From positions 29,939 to 93,938 of the forward strand of contig NZ_QLTK01000029.1 of NCBI RefSeq assembly GCF_003269035.1: DNA of 64,000 bases, in the 5' to 3' direction. The notes beneath the pieces were generated by a model. It saw nothing but the letters and a program-made list of their open reading frames with translations, was not told where the DNA came from and searched no databases. Both the position numbers and the translations under genes were made by a program. Below, one piece after another: positions 52,171 to 60,199 of the stretch. Origin of the DNA: Paraburkholderia bryophila (lineage in GTDB: Bacteria > Pseudomonadota > Gammaproteobacteria > Burkholderiales > Burkholderiaceae). The first letter of the stretch is position 1. Each line of letters opens with the position of its first letter.

Positions 52171-54027
52171 GTGAGCCGTTCGAGCGCGCGGCCGCTGCTG
52201 TGGCTGGCGGCGCTGCTGGCCGTCTATCTGTGCGCGCCGTTTGTCGCCAGCGTGCCGCAGCTTGGCGCGGCCGATTGGGCCAACGTCGACTGGACAGCCA
52301 CGTGGTCGGCGGTCGGCGTGTCGGCGGCGAGCGCCAGCGTGGCCTCGCTTGCGATTCTGCTGGGCGGCGTGCCGCTCGGCTATTTTCTGGCACGTTCCAC
52401 CTCGCGCAAGGTGGCGCTGCTCGGCTTCGTCGTGCAATTGCCGCTGGCCTTGCCGCCGCTCACCAGCGGCGTGCTGCTGCTGTTTCTGCTGGGGCCGTAT
52501 AGCATCGTCGGCCGCTTCACGGGCGGCATGCTGACGGACTCGTTCACCGGCATCGTGCTGGCGGAAACCTTCGTCGCGGCGCCCTTCCTGATCATCGCGG
52601 CCAAATCCGCGTTCGCCGCCGTGGACCCCGTCCTCGACGACGTGGCCGCGACGCTCGGTCATCGCGCGGGCAGCCGTTTCCTGCGTGTCATGTTGCCGGT
52701 TGCGTGGCCGGCTATTCGCGCCGGGCTCGCGCTGGCCTGGCTGCGCGCGTTCGGCGAATTCGGCGCGACCGTGATGGTCGCTTATCACCCGTATTCGTTG
52801 CCGGTCTACACGTATGTGGTGTTCGGCGGCCAGGGGCTACCCGCGATGATGCCGCTGCTGCTGCCCACGCTGGCCATCGCGATTCTGTGCGCGGCGCTAT
52901 CGATCTACAGCCTTCGGCAAAAAGCGGCGCTGGAACAAACCGAAAACGGCGACGACGCGCTGGAACCTATCGCGGAACCGTCGGCGGCGAGTCGCGGGGA
53001 GGCCGAAGACCGGCGCCTCGCATTCCATCTGCGGCGCCAGCTCGGCGCGTTCGATCTCGACCTTGCGTGGACACCCGCCACGCGCCGCCTCGCCATCATC
53101 GGGCCGTCGGGCTCGGGCAAATCGCTCGCGCTGCGGCTGATCGCAGGCCTCGACACCAACGCAACGAGCACCGTGCAACTCGGCGAAAAGCAGTTGCATA
53201 CGCTGCCGCCCGAGCATCGTCAGATCGGCTACATGCCGCAAGACTACGGCCTGTTTCCGCACCTGAGCGTCGCGCGGCAACTGAGCTTTCCCGTCGATGC
53301 CGACGCCGCGAGCGCACGTTACTGGCTGGAGCATCTGGGTCTCGCGCAACTGGTGGCGCGCCTGCCGCATCAACTATCGTTCGGCCAGCGCCAACGGGTG
53401 GCACTGGCGCGAGCGCTGACACGGCACAGTGAACTGCTGCTGTTCGACGAACCGTTCGCCGCACTGGACACGCCACGGCGGCGCCGTCTGCAGCAATCGC
53501 TGCGCGCGTTGCAGCGCGAGATCGCCGCGGTGACGATCATCGTTACGCATGACCCGGATGAAGCCGCGTTGCTGGCCGACGAAATACTCGTGGTCGAACA
53601 GGGACGCGTGCTGCAAGCCGGCTTTATCGATGCGGTGTTCGAACAGCCGGCCTCGATGCGGGTAGCCGGCCTGCTCGGTTTGCATAACGTCGGCGAAGGC
53701 GTGATGGCGGGTCCGGCGCAGGTCGACATCGCGCCGGGCTTCACGATGACGATCGGCACTGGCGCACGCGGACACGATCTGCACACAGGACAACGCGTGA
53801 TGTGGCGTGTCTCCTCCCACGCGCTGACGATTTCACCGGACGGCGCGCATGGCGGCGTGGTCGAATCGGTCGAGTTGCGACGCGGCGAGCGCTATCTGCG
53901 CGTGAATCTCGGCGGCGTTCATGTCGACCTGGCCAGCGAAGATGCGCGCCTGCGCGAGGGCGCTCCCTGCCGGATCGACGTGCGAGCGGCCGGCGTAACG
54001 GTCTGGTTAGCGCGCTCCGCCGATTAG
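52171..54027 (+). CDS. modBC: ModB-ModC fusion: molybdate permease joined to ATPase
   Basis: One 618-residue protein combining two normally separate subunits. Residues 8-250 are a ModB-type permease with about five helices and the EAA-loop region LRAFGEFGATVMV. Residues 285-480 are the ATPase, with Walker A GPSGSGKS (311-318), signature LSFGQRQ (402-408, Phe where Gly is usual), and Walker B ELLLFDEP (421-428). Residues 500-618 look like a MOP/TOBE domain. Start GTG 52171. Fusion fixes a 1:1 ratio of subunits; two copies should form the transporter. Confidence 0.93.
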   Translation: MSRSSARPLLWLAALLAVYLCAPFVASVPQLGAADWANVDWTATWSAVGVSAASASVASLAILLGGVPLGYFLARSTSRKVALLGFVVQLPLALPPLTSGVLLLFLLGPYSIVGRFTGGMLTDSFTGIVLAETFVAAPFLIIAAKSAFAAVDPVLDDVAATLGHRAGSRFLRVMLPVAWPAIRAGLALAWLRAFGEFGATVMVAYHPYSLPVYTYVVFGGQGLPAMMPLLLPTLAIAILCAALSIYSLRQKAALEQTENGDDALEPIAEPSAASRGEAEDRRLAFHLRRQLGAFDLDLAWTPATRRLAIIGPSGSGKSLALRLIAGLDTNATSTVQLGEKQLHTLPPEHRQIGYMPQDYGLFPHLSVARQLSFPVDADAASARYWLEHLGLAQLVARLPHQLSFGQRQRVALARALTRHSELLLFDEPFAALDTPRRRRLQQSLRALQREIAAVTIIVTHDPDEAALLADEILVVEQGRVLQAGFIDAVFEQPASMRVAGLLGLHNVGEGVMAGPAQVDIAPGFTMTIGTGARGHDLHTGQRVMWRVSSHALTISPDGAHGGVVESVELRRGERYLRVNLGGVHVDLASEDARLREGAPCRIDVRAAGVTVWLARSAD

Positions 54028-55466
54028 CCTTCGTGCGCGTGCGCGCGCTTGCGAATGTCGGTGAGCGAGACGTCGATCAGCAGTTTGCCGGAGTCGAACA
54101 CCGTCTCCAGCGCGTCGTCCCAGTCGCTTTCAGCGGTTCGCTCATCCCACACGACCGGCAGCGTCGTCGTTCGATACTCGCCGGTGTGGCGATTGCGCAG
54201 CAACGTGAGGCGTCCTTTCATCGAGCGCTTGCCGGCATCCGTGACCGGGTCCTTGAGCACGTCGTGCCATTGGTCGCCGAGACGGATCGCCGAGCACTTC
54301 ATCGCGAAGCGCTGCGTGTCGCGATTGATCTGTTGCAACAGCGCGCCGCCCATGCCGAACACGATGTTGTCCGCCGCGAACCCGGCTTCGTCCATCGCCG
54401 CAAGAATGGCCGCGATCGATTCCGGATTCACGCCGTCGCCCTGAATCACGCGCACGTTGTCGAGCACGCGTCGGCTCTTGCCGTTCAGTGTCGAACCGAA
54501 CGACGCTTCGAGCGCGCGCAAGGTCTGCAGCACGATAGTCTGCGGATCGCCGGAGTCCGGCCGGATCACCAGCATGCCGCCGGAATCGAGCACGTCCTGC
54601 TTCAACTCCGTGCCCCACACGTCGAGCGCGGCGAACAGATCGTAGGAATCGGACACCACGGAAACGATCGCGCCCGGCTTGCCGAACTGCGCGAGCATGT
54701 TGCGGAACGCGTCGGTTTCGCGCTCGCGACCCCATGACGTGATCGTGCTGTGCTCCGCCGCCGGCACCGACAACGCCGCCATGGTTTCGTTGTAGTAGTG
54801 GTTCGCCGCGACCACGCCGAGCACCGTATCCGAGCCCATGAAACTGACCAGATGCGCGGCGCCGCCAATCGCCGCCGACTCCGCGCTCGACACGCCGCGC
54901 GCGCCGAAATCGTGCAGCTTGAACGGCAATTGCGTGAGATCGTCGCTGCTCTGTTCGAGTGCGGCGCGGATCGTTTGGCGCAGATGCCAGCTTTGCGTCG
55001 CCACCGTGACCGGATACCAGACGCGCAACAGCATGGTCTCCAGGTACGAGGCCAGCCAGAACACCTGCGGATCGTCGCATTCGACCGTAACCAGTACGTT
55101 GTGAGTCGGCACGACCGAGCCTTCCGGCACCGCGCGAATCCGCACCGGCAGATAGCCGCCGAATTGCTCGACGATATAGCGCCAGCCGGCTTCGTTGAAC
55201 GGCTCGCCATGCGCGGTGAAGAAGGCCTTGGCCTGCTCGATCATCGCCGGGGTGATGGGCCGGCACAGATACTCCTTGATCAGCATCTGCAAGCCGAAGA
55301 ACAGCGTGCGGTCATAGCGTCCGCCGCGCGACTCGATGTACGAGAACATCGCCGACGCTTCGGGCGGATATTGCAGGTAATGCGAGGCCTTGTACGAATC
55401 CGTGTTGAGGATCGGATTCGACAGGATCGACGCGATGTCGTTGAGACCGTGGCTGACGTTGTGCAT
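54024..55466 (-). CDS. nadV: Nicotinamide phosphoribosyltransferase
   Basis: A 480-residue NAMPT-type enzyme that joins nicotinamide and PRPP to make NMN, the direct salvage route to NAD. It has NTDSYKASHYLQYPP, FHxSxRG-like SYIESRGGRYDRTLFFGLQ, FKLHDFGARGVSSAESAAIGGAAHL, and the C-terminal RPDSGDPQTIVL and GDGVNPESIAAIL motifs. The start at ATG 55466 matches the family; an upstream start at 55544 adds a basic leader. Its stop overlaps the modBC stop by 4 bases, convergently. nadV genes are spread widely by transfer. Confidence 0.92.
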   Translation of the reverse strand: MHNVSHGLNDIASILSNPILNTDSYKASHYLQYPPEASAMFSYIESRGGRYDRTLFFGLQMLIKEYLCRPITPAMIEQAKAFFTAHGEPFNEAGWRYIVEQFGGYLPVRIRAVPEGSVVPTHNVLVTVECDDPQVFWLASYLETMLLRVWYPVTVATQSWHLRQTIRAALEQSSDDLTQLPFKLHDFGARGVSSAESAAIGGAAHLVSFMGSDTVLGVVAANHYYNETMAALSVPAAEHSTITSWGRERETDAFRNMLAQFGKPGAIVSVVSDSYDLFAALDVWGTELKQDVLDSGGMLVIRPDSGDPQTIVLQTLRALEASFGSTLNGKSRRVLDNVRVIQGDGVNPESIAAILAAMDEAGFAADNIVFGMGGALLQQINRDTQRFAMKCSAIRLGDQWHDVLKDPVTDAGKRSMKGRLTLLRNRHTGEYRTTTLPVVWDERTAESDWDDALETVFDSGKLLIDVSLTDIRKRAHAHEG

Positions 55467-55586
55467 GGACAATGCGGCGCCCGAAGGCGCTCTCGAGAGT
55501 GATCGGGCGGGTGGTGGTCTTTTTACCATACACCGCCGCGACACCTCGTACGGAATCGTTGGGCGTCGTCGCGGCGAGCGCCCGGC

Positions 55587-56789
55587 TCAATGCCCCGGCT
55601 TCAACTGCGGCGGAATGCTCGGCCGGCTCGAAAACAACCGCCCAAGCACGCCCTTGCGACGCTCGACAAACGGCGGCCACAGCATGTCGGCCAGCAACCG
55701 GATGCCCTGCGCCAGCGCACTGTCGCGCGCTGATGTCACGACCGGCACGCCGCGCCTGAGTGCTTCATTGGTCAACGGTTCGTCGCGCGGAAGCTGATGC
55801 ACGACCTTCGCGCCGAGCGTTTTTTCGAGGGTCTGCAGATTGATCTGCGCGTTCTTGTCGTACTGGTTCACGACCACTCGCACCTTGCTCGCCGGATAGC
55901 CCAGCTCGCGAAAAATATCGAGCATGCGGCGTCCGCCGTGCAGGTATAGCGGATTTTGCCGCACCACCATGCAGATCGAGTCGCTGCGATTGAGCGCATG
56001 GATCGTCAGCGGATTGAGGCTGTGGCCGACGTCGATCAGCACCGCGTCGTAACGCTCGCGCACCAGCAGCAGAATCCGCTCCAGTTGCGAGGGCAACAAT
56101 TCGGCGGCCTTCAACGGATCGCCGGCGCCCGCCAGCACGTCGAGATTCGCATGCACGTGCATCAGGCAGGATTCGAGCAAGGCCGCGTCGAGCCGGCCGA
56201 TCTGCGAACAGAGATCGGCGAGCGTGGTAGGCGGCGGTTTATCGGCGAGCAGCAGGCTCGCGTCGGCGAATTGCTGGCTCAGGTCGATCAGCAGCACGCG
56301 CCGGTTGCGCGCGGCGGCCAGCGAGTAGGCGAGATTCACGGCAATCAGCGTCGTGCCGCTGCCGCCCTTGGACGATGCAAGCGAAACGACCCGTCCGGTG
56401 CGGCGGCTGCGCGCGGTCTTGCGGGCATGAATCTGCGCGAGCGCGCCGGTGATCTCGCCGGTTTCGAGCGGCCATGCGAACACGTGCCGCACGCCCACGC
56501 GCATCGCCGCGCCGAGCAGCGCGGTCGACGGCTCCGGCGTCACCAGCATGCAATGCAGCGCCGGCGTGCAGGCCAGCGCTTCTTCCACGCCGTCCAGTTC
56601 GCGCGCATTCAGATCGACGTCGTCGACGATCAGCAGATCCGCGCTCCGGAAGGCACGGACGTGCGTCAGCAATTGCCGCGCGGTGCCGTAGACGATCCGC
56701 AGCCGGTGCGGCACATTGCTTTCTTCAAGGCGCGCGGCAATCTGCGACGCGCGTTGCGCACTGGACGAAATCAGCAAAATGTCGATCAT
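55587..56789 (-). CDS. cpaE: CpaE/TadZ-like pilus assembly ATPase
   Basis: A 400-residue protein with an N-terminal receiver-like domain (IDILLISSSAQRASQIAARLEE; LLIVDDVDLNARELDG) and a MinD/ParA-type ATPase (LASSKGGSGTTLIAVNLAYSLAAARNRRVLLIDLSQQFADASLLL, DAVLIDVGHSLNPLTIHAL). CpaE/TadZ places the Flp (type IVc) pilus machine at the cell pole. The start is ATG 56789, after GGAGA. No flp pilin, cpaB, rcpA, tadA or tadB gene is in the window, so it is an isolated copy or the end of a cluster broken here. Confidence 0.85.
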   Translation of the reverse strand: MIDILLISSSAQRASQIAARLEESNVPHRLRIVYGTARQLLTHVRAFRSADLLIVDDVDLNARELDGVEEALACTPALHCMLVTPEPSTALLGAAMRVGVRHVFAWPLETGEITGALAQIHARKTARSRRTGRVVSLASSKGGSGTTLIAVNLAYSLAAARNRRVLLIDLSQQFADASLLLADKPPPTTLADLCSQIGRLDAALLESCLMHVHANLDVLAGAGDPLKAAELLPSQLERILLLVRERYDAVLIDVGHSLNPLTIHALNRSDSICMVVRQNPLYLHGGRRMLDIFRELGYPASKVRVVVNQYDKNAQINLQTLEKTLGAKVVHQLPRDEPLTNEALRRGVPVVTSARDSALAQGIRLLADMLWPPFVERRKGVLGRLFSSRPSIPPQLKPGH

Positions 56790-56862
56790 GTCGAGTCTCC
56801 GCCGTTCTTGGGCCGGTCGGCCGGCGAGGCCGTGTCGATCACGATCGACGTTCGGTTCGGGT

Positions 56863-57153
56863 TTATTCTTCGTCGGCGTCGGCGGGATAGGCGTCCGTGC
56901 CGCGTTCTTCATGCCGCTCAGGCTGCACCGGCATGTCGTAGAGCGCTTCGCGCTGAATTTCCGCCTGCGCGCGGCGCTTGATCTGATCCGCGATCACGAG
57001 CGTCAACAGGTCGGGCGGCGGCGCGGCGAACAGCGCACGCGGCGCGCTCTGGGATGTGCTCTGCAGCCGACGCCATGACAAGGCGTCGGCCCGCACGGTG
57101 ACGCCACCTTCCAGCCGCGCTGCGGCGACTGGCTTGCTCGTCTGTGTTTTCAT
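56863..57153 (-). CDS. Small protein of unknown function upstream of cpaE
   Basis: A 96-residue soluble protein from ATG 57153, with a CGGGGG upstream. It has a basic N-terminus, a middle helix (LLTLVIADQIKRRAQAEIQREALYD) and an acidic end (TDAYPADADEE). I recognise no domain. It is 73 bp before cpaE on the same strand and probably in its operon. It may be an assembly partner of the pilus ATPase, but nothing in the sequence shows this. Confidence 0.6.
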   Translation of the reverse strand: MKTQTSKPVAAARLEGGVTVRADALSWRRLQSTSQSAPRALFAAPPPDLLTLVIADQIKRRAQAEIQREALYDMPVQPERHEERGTDAYPADADEE

Positions 57154-58504
57154 GACAACCCCCGAGTGATGATCCGCTGCACGATGCTGCTGCGCGACGG
57201 CCTGTTGATCTTCACCGAGAGCCGTGTCCGCCACCACGCGAACACGGCGCCCAGCTCACCTCGTACTGATGGTCTCTCTATGGAGACTCGGGCCATGGCT
57301 CCCCGCTTCGTCGCGCCGGCTGGTCCTGACCGTGCGCTGCTTTCCCCGTCGCTACTTCTTTGCGTCGCTGGTTCGCCGACTGCGCGAACTCGGTACGTGT
57401 CATCGTTGCCTGCGCTTCGACTCCGTCATCTCGGACGGAAAACGTGGCGAGGTCAACGCGTCACCTTGTCCGGTCAGCGAATGACCCATACCCCGTACCG
57501 ATCATTCGCGCCGTTTTCTGACATCCGCTTCTTTTGGCCCCGCCGTACCCTCGTAAGTCACATTTGCTGCTACTGCCGTGCTTACGAAGTCTGTGTTTGC
57601 CGCTGGTCCCTGGTGGACTCTGCTTCCCGTTGCGGACCGGGCGGCAACGCATTCTTTCCGCTTGAGCCATCTATTGCAACGGCTGTGCCATGTGCCGCGA
57701 AACCCTGCTGGCACCGTGATTTTTGCTGCGTTGCACCGTATTTCCCTTGCGTGGCCGCGCCTGTTGTTTCGAATTCGACACGCGCTCAGACCAGCCGCCA
57801 GCACACTCAGGAAAGAAATACCGGCGGCCAGTTTTACCGGTCGTTCACGGTGACGCCTTTGCAGCCAAGGGATTGCGTCGCGCGCGGGGGGACGGCGCGG
57901 CGCTCCAGGGGGCGAAGCGGCGCTCGTCGCCGCTTGCCCAAGTTGTCGCAAGCTTGAGACGGAACGCACCGTCGAGGTCGCGGGTGTTTCAGGACGACGA
58001 AATGGCGGAATACACCGGTACGTGGGATGCCCCGCATTACCGGCATTGACCGATGATTTTTGAACGGCCAGCGCGGCGCGCGCCGTGTGGGATTCGGCGC
58101 TAAATCCAGATTTGTTTGTATGGCGCTCCCAGGCGGTTTCGCTTATGGTTAAGCCATGCGCCACCTAGAGCGCTTGTATCAGGCCAACGAGGTAACCAAC
58201 GGCTGTCGTTCGGGGATGAAAAAGTCCGGCGGGTTTCAGCAGCGAAAACTGCGGGTCCACCATCTGTCCGATATGTAGCACCTCGCGGCTCGCGCCGCCT
58301 GTTCATGCCCCCGCCGTTGCCGCCATCGTGAATCCGTCGTCGCCCGGTTACTCGGTCAGAGAAACCGCAAGCGGCGGCGAAGCGCAGGCCGGGTCCGCGC
58401 CAACGGACCGGCTGGCTCAGTTGGCCGAAGACCGGTGCGCGTTGCCGGTCTATCCAGTACGCGTTGAACTGCAGTCCTGAGAGCAGCATCGAACCGGGGG
58501 AAAC
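57154..58504. other. Long intergenic region without convincing genes
   Basis: About 1.35 kb between the cpaE-side genes and the VpsR-like activator. Long open frames exist (for example 57166-57957 plus, 57502-58164 minus) but their proteins are Arg/Ser/Cys-rich, unlike any family, and lie on both strands of the same DNA. The middle (57250-57860) looks less GC-rich than the flanks. A 50-codon frame at 58328-58480 plus is possible but unsupported. The region may hold promoters, an unseen RNA or decayed DNA. Confidence 0.5.
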
Positions 58505-59938
58505 ATGACTACCAATTGCACGCCTGTCGACACTGAACGCACCGTTCTGTACGTGTCCAACACGCCGGATCACAAGCTCGCGGATTTCCTCGCGGCTTCC
58601 GGCTGGCAAGCTGTGCATGCTAAAAGCACGGCGATCGCCGAACGGATGATCGAGCGCGGCAACATCAAGGTCGGCCTCGTCGAACTGCCGGGCGACTGCA
58701 CGTCGCAGCATCTATCCGCGCTGGCCTCGTGCATGCGGCGCGTCGAAACCAACTGGGTCGCCCAGATCGCGCCGGGGCAGGCGGAAAACGAACTGGTCAG
58801 CCGCTTCATCCTCGACTATTGCTTCGATTTCGTCACCCGGCCATGGCTGAACGACCGGCTCGTGTTTGCGCTCGGCCACGCGCACGGCCTCTCCAGTCTG
58901 CGCCAGTCGCCGGTCGCCCCCGAACCGTCGCTCGGCCGGCACGGCATGGTCGGACAGTGCGAAGCCATGCAGCAGTTATACCGGCGCATCGACAAATGCG
59001 GGGTGACCGACGCGCCGGTCTTCGTGGCAGGCGAATCGGGCACCGGCAAGGAACTCACCGCACGGGCCATTCATGAGCGCTCGCCGCGCGCGGGCCGCGC
59101 GTTCGTCGCGATCAATTGCGCGGCGATTCCGCCGAGCCTGCTGCAAGCAGAACTGTTCGGCCACGAGCGCGGCGCGTTCACCGGCGCATTGCAGCGCAAG
59201 ATCGGCCGCATCGAAGGCGCGCACGAAGGCACCCTGTTTCTCGACGAAATCGGCGACATGCCGCATGAATGCCAGGCAGTGCTGTTGCGCTTCCTGCAGG
59301 AAGGCACGATTGAACGGCTGGGCGGCACCGGCCCGATTCATGTCGACGTGCGGGTCATTTCGGCGACCCACGTGGATCTCGACAAAGCGGTCGAAGACGG
59401 CCGCTTCCGCTCCGACCTGTATCACCGCCTATGCGTGCTGCGTCTGATCGAACCGCCGTTGCGCGAGCGTGGCGGCGACATCAAGCTGCTCGCGAATTAC
59501 GCGCTCAGCATGTACAAGCAGGACGGTGCGCGCAAACTGCGCGGGCTCTCCAGCGACGCGATCGTCGCGATGTCGAACTATCCGTGGCCGGGCAACGTGC
59601 GCGAGCTGATCAATTGCGTGCGCCGCGCGGTCGTAATGAGTGAAGGCCGCTTCATCACGGCCGGCGATCTCGGCTTGCCGGAAGCGGACAACGGCCCGGC
59701 GGTGACGCTCGCCGAAATCCGCAGCAAGGCCGAGAAAGACGCGATCGAACATGCGCTGCAGCGGCATGGCTACAAGCTGTCCGAAGCGGCGGCCGAACTC
59801 GGCATTTCGCGGGCCACGCTGTATCGGCTGATGCATGCGAACCGGCTGCATCAGGAACCAGCGGCCGGACGCGCGTCGGGTGCGGGCGGCGCGGATGCCG
59901 ACGACGAGGCGGAGCGGCAGGCGAGTTCGATGGTTTGA
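58505..59938 (+). CDS. VpsR-like sigma-54-type enhancer-binding regulator
   Basis: A 477-residue regulator. Residues 12-125 are a VpsR-type pseudo-receiver (VLYVSNTPDHKLADFLAASGWQAVHA). The AAA+ domain has Walker A GESGTGKE (176-183), the sigma-54 contact loop GAFTGA (223-228) and FLDEIGDMPHECQAVLLRFLQEG. A Fis HTH ends it (KLSEAAAELGISRATLYRLMHANR). Related proteins control exopolysaccharide and biofilm genes and can bind c-di-GMP. The start is ATG 58505, after GGGGGAA. No target gene is obvious; the long upstream gap may contain one of its sites. Confidence 0.9.
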   Translation: MTTNCTPVDTERTVLYVSNTPDHKLADFLAASGWQAVHAKSTAIAERMIERGNIKVGLVELPGDCTSQHLSALASCMRRVETNWVAQIAPGQAENELVSRFILDYCFDFVTRPWLNDRLVFALGHAHGLSSLRQSPVAPEPSLGRHGMVGQCEAMQQLYRRIDKCGVTDAPVFVAGESGTGKELTARAIHERSPRAGRAFVAINCAAIPPSLLQAELFGHERGAFTGALQRKIGRIEGAHEGTLFLDEIGDMPHECQAVLLRFLQEGTIERLGGTGPIHVDVRVISATHVDLDKAVEDGRFRSDLYHRLCVLRLIEPPLRERGGDIKLLANYALSMYKQDGARKLRGLSSDAIVAMSNYPWPGNVRELINCVRRAVVMSEGRFITAGDLGLPEADNGPAVTLAEIRSKAEKDAIEHALQRHGYKLSEAAAELGISRATLYRLMHANRLHQEPAAGRASGAGGADADDEAERQASSMV

Positions 59939-59944
59939 ATGCGG

Positions 59945-59971
59945 GCGGGCCGTGAAGGGCCCGCTTTTTTT
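59945..59971 (+). terminator. Intrinsic terminator after the VpsR-like gene
   Basis: A 7-bp stem GCGGGCC/GGCCCGC with a 6-base loop is followed directly by seven T residues, 6 bases after the gene's stop. Confidence 0.9.
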
Positions 59972-59997
59972 GGTCGACGGGGGCGGTTGGTTTGTGT

Positions 59998-60053
59998 GTT
60001 TTGGTGTTTTGGTGTTTTGGTGTTTTGGTGTTTTGGTGTCTTGGTGTCTTGGT
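59998..60053. repeat. 8-bp tandem repeat, 7 units
   Basis: Five exact GTTTTGGT units followed by two GTCTTGGT units. The unit length is not a multiple of three, so changes in copy number would shift any reading frame crossing it. It lies 147 bp before the DHA2 pump's start and after a terminator, so it could alter promoter spacing for that gene. Confidence 0.92.
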
Positions 60054-60199
60054 CTTTTGTTTTGCTCGTCTGTTTTGCTGGTCTGCCGATCTCATCGGCC
60101 TGCTGCTGCCCCGCCGGTCTCGTCGGCTCGTGATTCGCGCCTTTCGGATGACCGCCGGCGTTGCTATGCTGAAAGCCGTTCTTCCACCCCGGAGCGGAC

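Noticed and set aside
57709..57727. Sigma-54 promoter-like TGGCACC...TTTGCT upstream of the VpsR-like gene
   Set aside because: GG and GC are 13 bases apart, not 10, so sigma-54 holoenzyme would not fit.
57166..58164. Two long frames on opposite strands in the intergenic gap
   Set aside because: Cys/Arg/Ser-rich proteins without family marks on both strands of the same DNA; treated as non-coding.
59998..60053. Possible CRISPR array
   Set aside because: Units are 8 bp with no spacers; it is a simple tandem repeat.
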